Shown here one piece after another: positions 10,534-22,179 of a stretch of DNA of 64,000 nt; position 1 is the first letter of the stretch, and the number at the start of each line of letters is the position of its first letter. Position numbers and translations under genes: made by a program. Source of the DNA: Acanthococcus lagerstroemiae (taxonomy: Eukaryota > Arthropoda > Insecta > Hemiptera > Eriococcidae); assembly GCA_031841125.1 (NCBI GenBank), contig CM063114.1, positions 9,734,001 to 9,798,000 of the forward strand, in the 5' to 3' direction. The notes under the pieces were generated by a model. That model was not told the DNA's origin and made no database searches. It was given only the letters and a program-made list of their open reading frames with translations.

Positions 10534-10785
10534 CAGTGTTAGAAGAACGCAAAAATCATTGTTCGCGTTCCCGTTTGTTCTCTAACTGCATAATTCTTAT
10601 TCATGTTCTTTGTTCTTCTTACTTTAAAATTACCAACAGTCCCATTCTCATTCCCATTTCCATATTGTTCCCGTTCCCATTTCCTGTTCTTGTTCTCAAT
10701 CCCATCATGTTCTCGTTCTCATTCTTGTTTTGAGAACAAGAACATGCCGTTTTTCTTCTCGTTCTTGTTCGTTCTTCCAACAGTA
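10534..10785. mobile_element. GTTC-rich hAT-type MITE, copy 1
   Basis: It begins 'cagtgttagaagaacg' and ends 'cgttcttccaacagta', imperfect terminal inverted repeats. The interior is a run of 'gttcccgttctcattc' type sequence closing with a palindrome around 'tcttgttttgagaacaaga'. It aligns end to end with 11722-11979. No TSD was found, and there is no coding capacity. Confidence 0.65.
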
Positions 10786-10974
10786 TTGCAGTCGGATTTT
10801 TTTCATTAGAAAAATATATATTTGGTTTGGGGAATATATAATTGTCCACCAGGAAAACCGACTTTACGCTTCAAATTATCTGCGAATGAGTAATCCCAGA
10901 GAACATCAAATAAAATGAATTTGCATGTCAGTACGCGTACATTTGTTTTATCAATGTGCACGTCATGCTATATG

Positions 10975-11418
10975 TTCTTGAGACCGTCATTTCGAGCGTA
11001 TGCACAATACAGTTCAATGTAGCCCTCTTGATCCAGTTCTTTGGCCATTAATTGGAGTTCCTCTCTGTCGTGTGCTGTCAAGGCGATGTCATCGGCAAAC
11101 CTTCAGTTGTTGAGCCAGACACTATCTGTTTTCAACCTCCTCCCCTCCCAGTTTAGGTTATGGGAGATTTCCTCCAGTAGGCAGTTAAGAAGATTTTGGG
11201 ATACAGAGTCTCCCTGTTTTACACCTCTTTTGATTTCGAAGTATTATTGTCTCATTTTATCCACACATACTCTCCCCTTTGAATTTCTACACATTTCTCC
11301 TCATCTTCTATTATTCCTATCAACTTTCTAGGAACATCTTATTTCCAGATAGCCTCCCATAGTGCTGAGCACAAGATCGAGTCAAAAGCTTTTGAAAGTC
11401 AAACATCAGCAGTATATT
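10975..11418 (-). pseudogene. RTE-type LINE reverse transcriptase fragment
   Basis: Read on the minus strand, this encodes pieces of a non-LTR reverse transcriptase palm in order. DFQKAFDS lies near the upstream end, then GVKQGDSVSQ at about 11185-11220, then RFADDIALTAHDREELQLMA at about 11050-11105, where FADD holds the catalytic aspartates. The wording matches RTE-clade LINEs and the better-preserved copy at 31.2-32.9 kb. Stops and frameshifts break the frame, and both ends are missing. This enzyme would normally copy its RNA at a nicked target. Confidence 0.75.
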
Positions 11419-11721
11419 CAGATTCTGATTAAATTCGGGCACCACGTTCATCATTTTTAGGTTCATTCATTATATGTGCAAAAAATTATTTCATGCCGTG
11501 ATAGTTTGATCATGCTGCGAATTCATTATTTCAGCCGTGCAATTTTCTTAATGTGATGTGATTTTCTGTTAATAACGGGATTTTATAAAAATTTATATGC
11601 AAAATATTCTTCATGCGTGCTGAAATTTTTTGCTGTGAATTAGTTTTCTTCCGGATGGGTGATTAAATGGTACCTAATTGGTTTTAGGCTTTCAGAATTT
11701 TATTTCTGCTCCAGCTGCAAA

Positions 11722-11979
11722 AAGATATTGGAAGAACTCAAAAATCATCTCGTTCCCATTCTCGTTCGTTCTTCTCTCATTGCATGATTTTCGTTCATGT
11801 TCCTCGTTCTCCTTGCCTTATAATTACCAGCGTTCCCGTTCTCGTTCCCAACCTGGTCCTGTTCCCATTCCCATTTTCCGTTCTTGTTCTCAATCCCATC
11901 ATGTTCTTGTTCTCATTTTCGTTCTGAGAACGAGAAAATGCCGTTTTTCTTCTCGTTCTGGTTCGTTCTTCCAGCACTG
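11722..11979. mobile_element. GTTC-rich hAT-type MITE, copy 2
   Basis: This copy aligns through its length with 10534-10785, including the 'caatcccatcatgttct' segment and the palindrome 'ttcgttctgagaacgaga'. Its right end 'cgttcttccagcactg' is well preserved; the left end is decayed. No coding capacity. Confidence 0.6.
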
Positions 11980-12955
11980 GATAGATGAAGGAATACTGGT
12001 ATCCAGCTCTGTAACACAGTACACGTAAGTTATTACTAATCAAACTAATTATTTGGTGCTTAATTTCCCTCACATTTGGTTTCCTGACTCGAGACTGGCT
12101 GAGAATTATTTTACATAGGTATACATTGTTAAAACAGCAGGTGCAGATACCTACTTAATGTCGGGTAGATACATGTTTCTTTGGAATGGGCAAGTAAACT
12201 TGTGCACTAAATTAGAATTTTGATTAGTAATCATGCGTGTACTTGTAATATAATAATAAAACACGTGACATATTTTTACATATAAACGAACAACAACTGG
12301 TTTCTGTCATGAGTGCGCGCGTGTGTTCATGGATGGGTAGCGGCACCAGCGCCTGGCATCTGGTTGCTTGGAGGCCCCTCGCCGTTACTGAAACCTGCGG
12401 AAGTGATAGGAAATAGCTTCAACTCTTATTGCATTGAGTCAGAGAGTCCTGATTCATTCGAGGTTTATCACTTCATGTTTGTATTATTTAGAAGAAAATT
12501 TTTATGTTTTCCAAAATTCAGTCGGTTAATTAGAAGAAATGCTGAACGTAGTTTCCAAAAACTGAAATCTTAGAGTTTTTGTAATGAGTATAAAACAATA
12601 TCCAAGTATACTGAGGTTGCGTCAAATAAGATATGAATGTAATAATAAGGTACTGCGAGCTCGTTTTGGAAATTTCGGATTTTCAATTCCCTGATGATTT
12701 CTGTATGAAAACAGTTACAGCTACCAAGTGTTAATATGTTGTGAAGAAATTTAATATGAAACACTTGGGAAAAGAAAAAGAAACAGATGGTCCAGAGGGG
12801 TAAAATTTTGTGCCCCCTTCTAATAAGAGTACCGATTTCTTTTAGTCTAGAACCTTTCCTGATTTCATGCGAACACATCCGGGAAAAAAAAAACCTCTAA
12901 CTCTTAACATTTATTCGCCAACCTTGAACAATCACATACATACATCCACAGACAA
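11980..12955. other. No gene or repeat recognised
   Basis: AT-rich sequence with several frames of 85-100 residues that show no domain. A GC-rich patch at about 12310-12380 matched nothing I recognise. Confidence 0.3.
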
Positions 12956-14130
12956 ACAAACATAAGTTCAATTTCCAACTCTGACAATTTTTGAGTTGTA
13001 AGACTTTTTCATAATTCCTGTCTTTACTCTTTGATTCATTTTCTTAGCTGGATTCGATACCAGGATTCTTCAACTAATTCGTTTTTCATAACGTTCAACC
13101 AAATCCCATGAAAATTGTAATCATTGCAGAAAATAATAAGTCATCACCGAAAGGAGAAAAATAAATAAAAAGTGTGAAAAAATTTCAAATTTAATTCAAC
13201 TTCACTATCATAAGTTTTTAAACAATTCGTATGCGAAAATTATGTAAGATTTATGGAAAATTGTTGTCAGAAAAATGATAGAAGCGGTCTTAACTCGAAC
13301 TTTTGGAATTGATTTCTGTCTGTCTTTCTCTCTGTCTCCCGTAAATGGCCATATGGCCGTGTGTGGAGCTTATAAATAAATAAATACATAGGTAAATTCG
13401 AAAAATTAGGCACGCTTGAAAATTAAACTGAATTGCATATTAGAGGTTTTCAAAAAACTCGAATACGAAACTTCAGTCGAATTTATGGAAAATTGTTGTT
13501 ATCTTCAAGAAAAAGAAATTCTGTAATTTGAAAACTGAATTCCGTTTAATATTGTAAGTTTTCAATCAACTAGTTTTTCTTGAGCTCACCCTAATTCATG
13601 GCACATTGTAATCACCTTGGGAAAATGATCGAAAGTTGTGACTAAAATTTGGGGAAAAAGAATTGAAAAAATTAAATGTTGACTAAATTTAAGTCTTTCA
13701 GCAATTCGTATGAATAAATTGACAAAAATTTTAGAAACTTGTTGTCGCTTTGGCGAAATGATCGAAGGGTTTTGACAAGAATTTTTAGTCTTCAAAATTC
13801 GAAAAATTTAACCAAATTAAAAGTTAGACGCAGTTTGATACATTCAGTCTTCAATCCGCTCATCTAAGAAAGTTCAGCAAAATTCATGGAAACCCTTGAT
13901 TTTAAATGCCTAATTGAAATGCCGTGACAAAAATTCCGTAGAATTTTGAAAATGAGGAAATATTTGAAACCTGGGATCCATCTAATATCGCGAGTATCTA
14001 CAACACTGGTATATAAAATTTCAGGAAATATCTCTTAAAAATTAGTGTTTAGATTTTCAGTCGATGGTTAAAGTTGGATTTTGATACCCCGAATGGAGTC
14101 GGAATTAAAGTCTGATGTAGTATTTCAAAT
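12955..14130. repeat. AT-rich degenerate satellite block
   Basis: The ordered words 'ggaaaattgttgtc', 'aaaatgatcgaaggttttgac', 'ttcaaaattcgaaaaa' and 'agttttcaatcaactag' repeat at irregular 120-240 bp intervals (for example near 13253, 13488, 13608 and 13735). The block resembles 5.6-7.3 kb. Confidence 0.5.
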
Positions 14131-14179
14131 CAGTGAGATGATGGCCCTTGAATCTCTTCGATATTTCGTGCAATCTTCT

Positions 14180-14475
14180 GTAGTCATTTGGTTTCCTCAT
14201 CAAGTTTTCATTTCATTAATAGTAAAGGGGAAGGGGAGACAAAATAATGTAAAGAATTAATTAGTAACATAAAATCCTCAATTTTCAAATTTTAGCCCCC
14301 CCCCTCCCCCGGTTGAAGGCAGAGGTGTAGAGGTTAGACTTACATGTTTATTGGTTTTCTCATCAAGTCTTCATTTCACCCACAGTAAAGGAGAAAGGGA
14401 AGGGTAGAAACAATATTGAAAATTAATTCAGATACGTAGAAACCTCTTGTTTTAAATTAAATCGTCTTGTTTTTT
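14180..14475. repeat. Two-copy tandem repeat, about 165 bp
   Basis: The unit 'ttggtttcctcatcaagttttcatttcat' followed by 'agtaaaggggaagggg' and 'aacataaaatcctc' recurs from about 14353 with drift. A C-run lies between the copies at about 14295. Confidence 0.55.
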
Positions 14476-14483
14476 AAATGAAT

Positions 14484-14721
14484 CAGGGTGTCTACCGGTC
14501 CCCAAAATTTCCCCCATCGTGACACAAAGTCCCTCAAAAGATCAAAATGTGAGAGTATTTTACCATAGTAAAAGTAAATCTCATGAATTATTTCATAGAT
14601 GTTTCTTTTAAAAAACAACTATATCTAAGATTGTAAGGTCTCGTAAAATCTAAAAATGAAACTACAATTCCAACAGCCCCCCCCCCCATTTTTAGTTTTC
14701 GACTTCGATAGATACCCTGTG
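14484..14721. mobile_element. MITE with CAGGGTGTCTACC-type ends
   Basis: The left end reads 'cagggtgtctacc' and the right end 'gatagataccctg', an imperfect terminal inverted repeat. The same left-end word begins the element at about 59235. No convincing TSD was found. A C-run lies inside at about 14677. Confidence 0.5.
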
Positions 14722-14794
14722 TTCTTAACATTCATTATACTACCATTCTATTTCTTTTCTCTGGGACAGGAGGAGGTTTTTCCTTAAGGCTGGC

Positions 14795-15250
14795 TAAGAT
14801 TTTTCAACGCTTGTTTAACAATATTTAAGACTCATTCAGACTCAGCTTAGACTCTCTAAGGCGCTACCGAACCTGCTTCGGACTCGCTAAAACTGTTCAG
14901 GACTCTTTTAAAACTCTGTTCTGGAGTTCCCAAAATTCTTAAATACGTGTTTGAGACTCTGAAAGCTCTGCCGACTTATTTCATACTCGTTAAGACTATG
15001 CCAAACTCGTTTTAAACTCTTTGACTTTCATACATAATTAGTATTTTTTGAGAGTTCTAGAAACCCTTGAGAACTTGTTTGTAACTCCGTAAAACTCTAG
15101 CAACTTGTTTGAGAGACGTGAAAGATTGATCGTGTTCAAAACTGTTTTAAAACTCCTGAAAACTTCTTTGAAGCTCCTGAGAACCGTGCCCGATTTTTTT
15201 AAGTTCTATTTAAGGGACTCTTGCATATTTATTTAGAATTCCTTGGGACG
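14795..15250. repeat. Degenerate 'gactc' minisatellite
   Basis: Dozens of variants of 'agactctttcagactcgttc' follow one another at roughly 20-30 bp spacing. The same sequence type occupies 23930-24107 and 24908-25410. Confidence 0.5.
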
Positions 15251-15384
15251 TTCCAAGATTTCGTGCCTTGATTGAGATCGTTAGACATTCTCAATGGCCC
15301 ATTATTTTGAAAAATGGTCAGTCTCAATTTTTATGTCTGAGGGGAAGGATGTTTTTGGTGGCTCACTTCGTTTAACTGCATTTG

Positions 15385-15860
15385 ATTAATCATTTCAGTT
15401 TCTTCCTAATCTTCGGTTTAACAGCCACATATACTGTAGGCGTACACTTTTGCTCTCGACTCGATTGGTCCTCCGGACCGGATACATAATACAAGAAAAC
15501 GCAGTACATCTGTTTTCTCCGGAAAGGTTGAGCGGAGGCCAAGATGAGGTTTTTAGTAACTACATGCAGAAGGAGAAACATGACAAGGTGGGTAGATGAG
15601 CAGTGGAACAAACAAACGAGCAAACGAACTTGTAGACAGACAAATGCCATCTAGAAATAAGACAGCTACGAATAAGTCTCTGCTCTCGAAGCCCAAGAAG
15701 ATCATAGCTACGAGATTTTCGAACTTGGATTTTTGCTGTTTTTTTCTCCTGTAGCGATGGCCAATAGGGAGTCACAGGTAAAGTTTTCAGAACCCAAAAA
15801 GTAACAGGAGAGCAATGGAGGTGATGAATACACTGTACAGATATTCTGGCAACGCAAATG
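15385..15860 (-). repeat. Dispersed repeat, copy 2
   Basis: The reverse complement of 4320-5040 without the SINE/U2 insertion. It preserves 'gggcttcgagagcagaga' and the 'ttgtattatgtatccgg' region. It serves as the pre-insertion reference for the 4.5-kb locus. The LYYVSGPEDQ reading recurs on the minus strand within an 86-residue frame of unknown meaning. Confidence 0.65.
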
Positions 15861-16734
15861 GAAAGACCTTTCTGCTTTTCTATCCTGTTCACAAATCATA
15901 CTACAAGGAAGAGCTATTTATCCGCAAGTTGTATAAAATTAGGGTGAACACAAAAATTTTCTGCAAAACGGTTACGCCAAAAGTGCAGGGTTCTGTAATA
16001 AGTCATGTAATAAATTGTTACAATCGTAAAAAATTCGTCGACATGGCTGTTTTTTTCTTTTTTGCTGACGGAAAATAATACAATCGTATACTACCTTCCC
16101 ATAAACAAGCCTTCAATTGTTTCCGATTGTTGGCGGTCTCTCCACCCTTCCCCCGTGTATATTTTTTCTAATAAAGGCTTTCGTCCCTTCTCCGAATGAA
16201 AATATTTTTCGTAATTGGCCTTTTTGGCTTGATGCGCGGTATTTTGAATAACATTTTTTGTCTCGACTATTGATTTATATTGCCCGAGTTCGTTTCGGGA
16301 GGAAGCCTATAATACTCGAAGAACGTTTCCGCGTTTCAGAAAACTGAGGCGCCGTTTCCTCAGGCAGTGTTTTAAGAGAGGGCAAGAAGAGTCCAGATAT
16401 TTTTGCAGGATATTGGGCGGTTTTCTTTCAGACAAATGAAAATTTAGCTTGTTGATGAACGTAACAGATTGAAATATCTACAAAAATTCACGCATGTTGG
16501 TGGCACTTGTCATTGAGTATTACTGGTTTATCTGTGATCCACTGTGGCAGCGAGCTGAGAAGCGGATAGGTATTGGGAAGGTCGATGGACCGGATTGATA
16601 AACAGCTGATGGGCAGTCAAAAGTCGACGTATCCTTGACACTCCAGAGAAGGAGAAAAAAGGGCTGCCGAAAAATTTATCACCCTGCTCTAAATCCTCCT
16701 ATTTTGCCTCTGAGGAAGCTGCTAGATTATGTTT
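15860..16734. other. No gene or repeat recognised
   Basis: AT-rich, moderately CpG-containing sequence. An 87-residue frame at 15815-16078 overlaps the repeat edge and shows no domain. Confidence 0.3.
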
Positions 16735-17165
16735 AGGCGGCCTATCCGATGCCGGATGTTGGTGGTCGCGGTTCTGACACGCGTCTGGGTAGTTTGCCGT
16801 TGCTTTCCCCACGATTTTGTTGCGTTAAGAGTTATTTCTGTGTGCTGAAGAGTGCAGCCGCAGTTCGCTTGCTAGCAACGCGTTTCACGATGTTGAGTAA
16901 GCTATCTACGACGTGTATATACAGTACCAGTCTTTCTGATCTGGTGGTAACACGTCCTGTGATTGTAATGCCTTGTTCGTGTGAACTGGTGAGGGTTACA
17001 GGAATCGCTATGTTTTCCGCCTCGATTGATACTGTAGTTGCTGTTTTCGCTAGAATGTCAGTAGGGTATTTGGATATCACTAGCTTTCTGGCGTTGGTGG
17101 GACTCGAACGCGAGGCGCGAGAATTGCGAAGCGGGCACGTTACCATTTGGCCTCACAGCGACACC
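16735..17165 (-). mobile_element. SINE family A copy 3
   Basis: This is the best-preserved copy. On the minus strand the tRNA-like head (about 17165-17095) has an A-box-like 'ggccaaatggtaacg' and the B box 'cgttcgagtccc'. The shared body follows to 'gcatcggataggccgcc'. The overlapping 148- and 104-residue frames are shadows. Promoter boxes are present, but whether the copy is transcribed cannot be told. Confidence 0.8.
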
Positions 17166-17564
17166 ATTTCAAAACATATTTCATATTTACATTGATTTTC
17201 AGTGCAGTCTGCTATTTGTCGAATATTACTCCAAGTAGGGATAACGGTCTGTGGTCCATTTAGAGCACCCATAACTGCGGACTGATATTTCCGTTAGCCA
17301 TTTTAGTTTTTTTGGCATCATCCTAGGTGGAACCGAGCACCGTGGATCAGTGGAGATTCTCGAAAAACCAAGTTGGCTGAACGAAATATCCCCCTTGTGG
17401 GTTCCTTCGTTCAGCAAGGTAGCCCAATTGCTGATGCAGCAGAAATAGCTGAGGTAGAGCAAAGAACGAACCCTCCACAACCCCTCCGCCGCTGTAGGGT
17501 CACCAATAAAGACAGATGATGTGAAGGCTAGGAGAAAGTTTAATCACTACTAGCGATGCACTGA
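17166..17564. other. No gene or repeat recognised
   Basis: An 84-residue minus-strand frame (17226-17480) has no recognised motif. Confidence 0.25.
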
Positions 17565-17566
17565 TA

Positions 17567-18111
17567 TAGGGCTTTTCATCGTCGGGTTTCTGTAGAATTA
17601 TCACCAAGGAGCTGTATCAGGTGTTACAAGAAAAGGGCCTCAATGGTAATTAGACACTGAGGCCCTTTTCTGTGCCACGTCACATTTTGGTTCCTTCAGC
17701 ACATTCTGTTACGAATTTTTTTTTTTTTTTCTTTCAGTACTCTATTTAGAAGAAAAATAAAAAACCGTAATAAAATGTCAAAGGAATCATGATGTGATGT
17801 CGCACATAAAATGGCCTCAATAGTAGGGGAACATTAGGGCCCTTTTCTATGTCACATCACATTGTGGTTCTTTCGGTACATTTTATTACAAATTTTCATC
17901 TTTTTCTTTCAGTGCTTTACTTAAAAAGTCTGAAATTCATAATAAAATGTGTCAAAAGCATCATTACGATGTAGCACAGGAAAGAGCCTTAGTGTCTTGT
18001 TACCATTGACCATTGAGACCTTTTTCTTGTGTCAAGTCACATACCTCATTGATGATAATTCTACATCGAGCTAAGAAATCATGTAAACAAACCCGCCAAT
18101 GAAAAGCCCTA
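17567..18111. mobile_element. TA-flanked element carrying three hairpins
   Basis: The ends read 'tagggcttttcatcgtcggg' and the inverted 'cccgccaatgaaaagcccta'; both are flanked by TA, which suggests a TA target. The inverted similarity extends about 45 bp inward through 'tgtagaattatca'. The interior consists of three tandem units of about 165 bp, each with a hairpin of the form 'cacaagaaaagggcct...aggcccttttcttgtg' (17621-17683, 17791-17860, 17969-18040). No transposase was recognised. Confidence 0.7.
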
Positions 18112-19635
18112 TAAGGAGCCATTGGTCTCAAGGCTTCTGACTGGAAAGGGTCGCCTGGAGAAGTATAGGGAAAAGTAGCAAAAGAAAATGGGAAGAAGCA
18201 AATATTCAGTCATATCAAGCAGCAGTCACATGATATTATCCCTCCCCTCTGGAAGATGTATTGGTTCAGAGTAGAAAAATGTAAACTTTCTTCTGAAGGG
18301 GGCCGTGGATTGACTCTAGGGCTTACCCCTATATCCGCGCTGACCACGAGGTCCTTGTGCCATATGAATATCAGAGCGATAGTTTGCTGCACACGTAGTA
18401 CCAGCACATTTGCGTAGCTGGCAGGGCAAAATAAGTAAATTTTGTGAAATATTGCTCCTCCTTCTTCTTGTAAAAGCTGAATTGATGAAAAATGGGATTG
18501 CGGGATCTGGAAATTTAAATACAGCGTATCTGTGCGTAACGTTGCGTTTGTACTATGATATTTCATTGAACAAATATTGACTGGACCTACAAGCTCACAA
18601 AGTTCTATAATTTCGTCGGTCGTTGATTCTGTGCAAAATTCAGTTATTGCCATACTTGTATAACTTAAAAACAATAATCAAAATGGACTCACCACTTGTA
18701 AGGTGGAAATTTTTCGCAGAAGACCGATTTTACTCATTTATTGTACTCTTGGCTCCCAACCTGATTGACTTATTTGGCTCATCTTAGAACCCAACCCGCA
18801 TTTCGCCTGTAAAAATCCGTTGTACAAATTTTAACCCGCTGAATAAGTCACAGCCGACTAAAATGTCGAGCAATACCGTTTCTGTCAAAATTATTTTACC
18901 CCCCCCCCCCCCAATTGTCCGTTTGAGTCGACATTTGTTTGGTCTTCGAATATGACATATCTAAATTTCAGCCTTCTAATTTAATCACAATTCTTGTTAT
19001 TGTCAGCCGTAGATTAAATCAATCGAAACCCCCCAAAAATTGATGAATATCGTGACCATTGCAAAAAGCTACTTGCCAGTCTAAAAGGGTGATGAGAATT
19101 TAATAAGGCATCTTGTCGGGCTTTGACCGCCTTCTTCCTCTCCTTCCGTCAAGTTTCATCCCCTCTCACTTTCCAAAAAATTAATCAAACGTTTGTGATT
19201 GTTCTAGAGATCCCTGTCATGATGGAAATGAAATACCTAGGGCTTAATTACACTAGGTGCACTTCCACTCCCCCTCCCCGTCAACGAAGATCGGTCAAGG
19301 GTAATTCCCGCCTCAAGTAGGGTCAACGTTTTCATGTAAATTAAAATTATTTTGACATTTTCAGATTCTTACACAACTAAAGCTTCTCCGTCACATCTTC
19401 AGAGTTATTCTTTGAATGAAGGTTTCAAGAGTGGCTGGATCAATTCCACCCCCCCCCCCCACCTCAAGTGTTATAGGAGGCCAATTTTCAAATTAGTCTA
19501 ATTTCCAATTTCTTTATGTTTAGAAAAAGGTTTCAGTGGTTACGGAGTTCATTTATGGGGACCTTTTTCCTTTTCATCAATCATTCAGGCACCACAGGTG
19601 ACTGTTCTCAAATTATTTCAGTTATATTAAAGTAC
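18112..19635. other. No gene recognised; one 154-residue open frame
   Basis: A minus-strand frame 18674-18210 (154 residues, starting MFLSYTSMAI) is the longest here. I recognise no domain in it and its length is only marginally above chance for this AT content. C-runs occur at about 18900 and 19449. Otherwise plain AT-rich sequence. Confidence 0.2.
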
Positions 19636-19780
19636 TATATACCAGGTGCGGACATCCGCCATTTTGGATCCTACAGTGCCCGCGGATACCAAATCCGACT
19701 ATGCGAGGCGTACCGCGTAGTCAATTCGGCATCAACGGGCGTGGTTGGATCCAAAATGGCGGGTGTCCGCACTTGGTATA
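19636..19780. mobile_element. Foldback MITE, second copy of shared core
   Basis: A 145-bp palindromic element whose arms ('tataccaggtgcggaca' and, inverted, 'tgtccgcacttggtata') are near perfect. It is flanked by 'aagtac' on both sides (19630-19635 and 19781-19786). The inner core around 'gactatgcgaggcgtaccgcgtagtc' matches 2104-2276, while the outer ends differ. It sits exactly at the truncated 5' edge of a SINE A copy. Confidence 0.7.
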
Positions 19781-19786
19781 AAGTAC

Positions 19787-20170
19787 CTTAGTGATATTCG
19801 AATGCCCCACCAACACCCCAGCGAACACAGCGACTACAGTATCAATCGAGGTGAAAACATAGTGCGTCTTGTACCCCGCCAGTTCACACGAGCTAGCCAT
19901 TACAATCGCAGGCCGTGTTACCACCAGATCAGAAAGATTCGATGCTGTGCGAGTACACATCGTGGACCGCTTACTCAACGTCATGAAACAAGTCGCTAGT
20001 AAGCGATGTACGGCTACACACTCTTCGGGACAGAGAAGGAAAAGTCCGACGCCACGAAACCGTGAGGAAAACAAGAGTAAACTACCCCGACTAATGTACC
20101 CAGGAGAGTTGCGCCTTGCGCGTCAGAAACCGCAACCGCCGACGTCCGACATCGGATATGGCGCCTGAAG
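19787..20170 (+). mobile_element. SINE family A copy 4, head missing
   Basis: Plus-strand body sequence from 'agtgatattcgaatgcccc' to 'ggatatggcgcctgaag', matching the other family A copies. The tRNA-like head is absent; the foldback MITE abuts the truncation point. Frames of 84-117 residues over it are shadows. Confidence 0.7.
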
Positions 20171-20559
20171 AAAAAATACGTGATTCAGAGAAATGAAGAC
20201 AGAAATAAATATCGTTTTATCAGTACATAACCAATTGTTATTTAGTAAGATAAAAAAAAGGTAACTTCTTGGCCAATGATGAAGGCAATTTCTTAGTAAA
20301 TGATGATTGGGAGTTGTGGGCGGACGATTTATTTGAATATTGCCGCCGGCCCAACGTTGTGTTTGCCTGCTTTATGGTGCCCCTCGTTCTTGTCAAATTG
20401 AACTTAATTAATTTCAACTCGAGAATCTCATCTTTGGCAGTTTGAAATTCCTATTTAGTTGTAGATATAGCAGTGGTTGATCCAGCTACCTTCTGACTTG
20501 TGCATTTACGTACTGCATTGCGTCTTGTATTAAAGGAGAAATAAACTAAAAAACGTATG

Positions 20560-20760
20560 AAAATTGGAAGAAAAGGCTGATGAAGTAATGAGACTAATGT
20601 GGATCAACTCCTGCATTAGAAGCGCCTATAAAAAAGAAAATAAAAAAAAAACTAATGAGGCGGTGAGACCACCATGGATCAACCCCTCCATTAGGGTCGC
20701 CTCTCGTATACAAAATTATCTGACCTGGATCAACTCCATCGTCACAGTCACAGTATGACA
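20560..20760. repeat. Short degenerate tandem repeat, about 90 bp
   Basis: The phrase 'aatgtggatcaactcctgcattag' recurs as 'ccatggatcaacccctccattag' and, in part, 'cctggatcaactccatcg'. The three steps are separated by A-rich tracts. Confidence 0.5.
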
Positions 20761-21948
20761 TGCCTGCCCCCCCCCAAAAAGTAACAAAAGATTAAACCTT
20801 GAAACATACCGGATCCTGGATGAAGTTACCATAAAAACGTCGTATCCATTTGATCTTTTCCTTTTTCCGCCCCGCTTTCTCAATCTCTAGTCAAACCTCT
20901 AGTTGGCTAACCTTTGGTTATTCTTATTCGTTACTCCATCTACCAAATAGTTATCCGGTACTTCAAACGCTAGGTGAGCGCTAAATAGATTTTGAGAAAG
21001 TGGGCCTCAGTCGGTTCGAAATTATTTGCAGCTCAGTTGAAATATGGACCCTTTTTCAACCGAATCTAATCCCTCCCCTATCTTCAAATCTGAAGATTCT
21101 CCAAAGTTGGTCGTTATTTCGAGAACCTTTTTCGGAGGTGTGATAAGTTTGAAACAAGTCGTGGAATAATTCTGTTTCCATCAAAACCTGTAATTCCATG
21201 ATGGTGAAATTTCGAATTTTCTTCGCGACACCACCACTGGCAGTGTACCCTTGAAAGCCTACATACGCGTCTAAATCTGCACCATAACGTCGACTGATGG
21301 CAGGTCCGTAGAGAGAGAATCCGGGTCCTAGGTAAAGTCTTTCTGCTCCCTCCCCTTCCCCCATTTAATTCTCTTTATGTAGCAATGATTGCTTAGACAT
21401 TACTCCCCATATTGGTTTTGAGTTCATTGATAAGAAATTCTGGGTGCACGAGCCCCTTCAAGGCCGAGCCCGGAGCAGAAGTCCCCAGCTCTCCCCTGCC
21501 CACTCTTCAGGCCAGCTTCCATAACGTAGGCCCGCGACTAGTCAGTTTACACTCAACATCGTACGCTGCCCGTAAAGCACGAGCATTATAATAAAAAGTA
21601 GTTTTTGAAACGCTTTCGGAAAACGGAAAATTAATTGGTCGGAAGTGAGCCGAGAGTATCCGCAGCGAGCTACTACACGTTCGGCGAAAAATTCGACTCG
21701 CTGGAGCATTTTTCCAGTTAGTTGGATTCGAAGTGTCGGGCGCGTGCACGAAAGAATTCGCCAGACTTCGCTGAAGGGACACTCGTGCTTGGATACACTT
21801 TTTTTTTTACGCATGGAGGACGGCTCAACTCGGTTCCGTGTAAAAACTCCTCTACTCGAGCTGTGCTGACCTGCAAGACTGTGTGGCCGATCGAAAACCA
21901 CGTGTCGAGTGTACCTTTGCTGATAAGGGTGATTGGTCACTGAGTAAC
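20761..21948. other. No gene recognised
   Basis: Sequence from about 21480 to 21940 is CpG-rich and carries overlapping frames of 73-132 residues on both strands, none with a recognisable domain. A C-run lies at about 20766. The SINE B insertion at 21965 divides this otherwise unique-looking sequence. Confidence 0.25.
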
Positions 21949-21964
21949 CAAATGTGATGTACCT

Positions 21965-22179
21965 TCTTTTTCTAATTTGCTCTCAACTCGAGCCCTGGAA
22001 TCCGCCCTTTCGAGCATTACCTCAGAGACGTCGGGGAGGCTGCTAGGGCTGTCTTAGCCCTCTTCACTTCTTGCCGAAAAACCGGCCTAGGTCGAAATTT
22101 GGCGAGTTGCTACGTCGGATCGAACCCGGGAGCTTCGGATTCCGAGACCAACGCGCTATCCACTCGGCCAACCAGACCT
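21965..22179 (-). mobile_element. SINE family B copy 2, with 16-bp target duplication
   Basis: This 215-bp minus-strand SINE has a tRNA-like head ('ggttggccgagtggatagcg', B box 'gggttcgatcc'), a body matching 4512-4729 and a short A-rich tail. It is flanked by a perfect 16-bp direct repeat 'caaatgtgatgtacct' (21949-21964 and 22180-22195). That is the expected product of LINE-style target-primed integration, and its perfection implies a fairly recent event. Confidence 0.85.

Noticed and set aside
10619..10849. Arg/Thr/Asn repeat protein frames over the GTTC-rich MITEs
   Set aside because: The repetitive peptide comes from the 'gttccc/gttctc' repeats of the MITE, and the same shadow occurs at 11795-12073.
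16749..17195. 148-residue open frame on the plus strand
   Set aside because: It lies almost entirely in a SINE A copy and similar frames appear over the other copies; it is a shadow of a non-coding repeat.
17621..18040. CRISPR-like regular repeats with spacers
   Set aside because: The repeated units are long imperfect hairpins with repeated, not unique, intervening sequence in an animal genome; a transposable element explains them.
18210..18674. 154-residue minus-strand frame as a gene
   Set aside because: No domain, no splice or promoter signal, and a length within reach of chance in 64 kb; kept only as a remark.
22100..22179. Possible functional tRNA gene at the SINE B head
   Set aside because: A and B boxes are recognisable, but the sequence runs straight into the SINE body, lacks a pairing acceptor stem, and the whole unit is bounded by a TSD.
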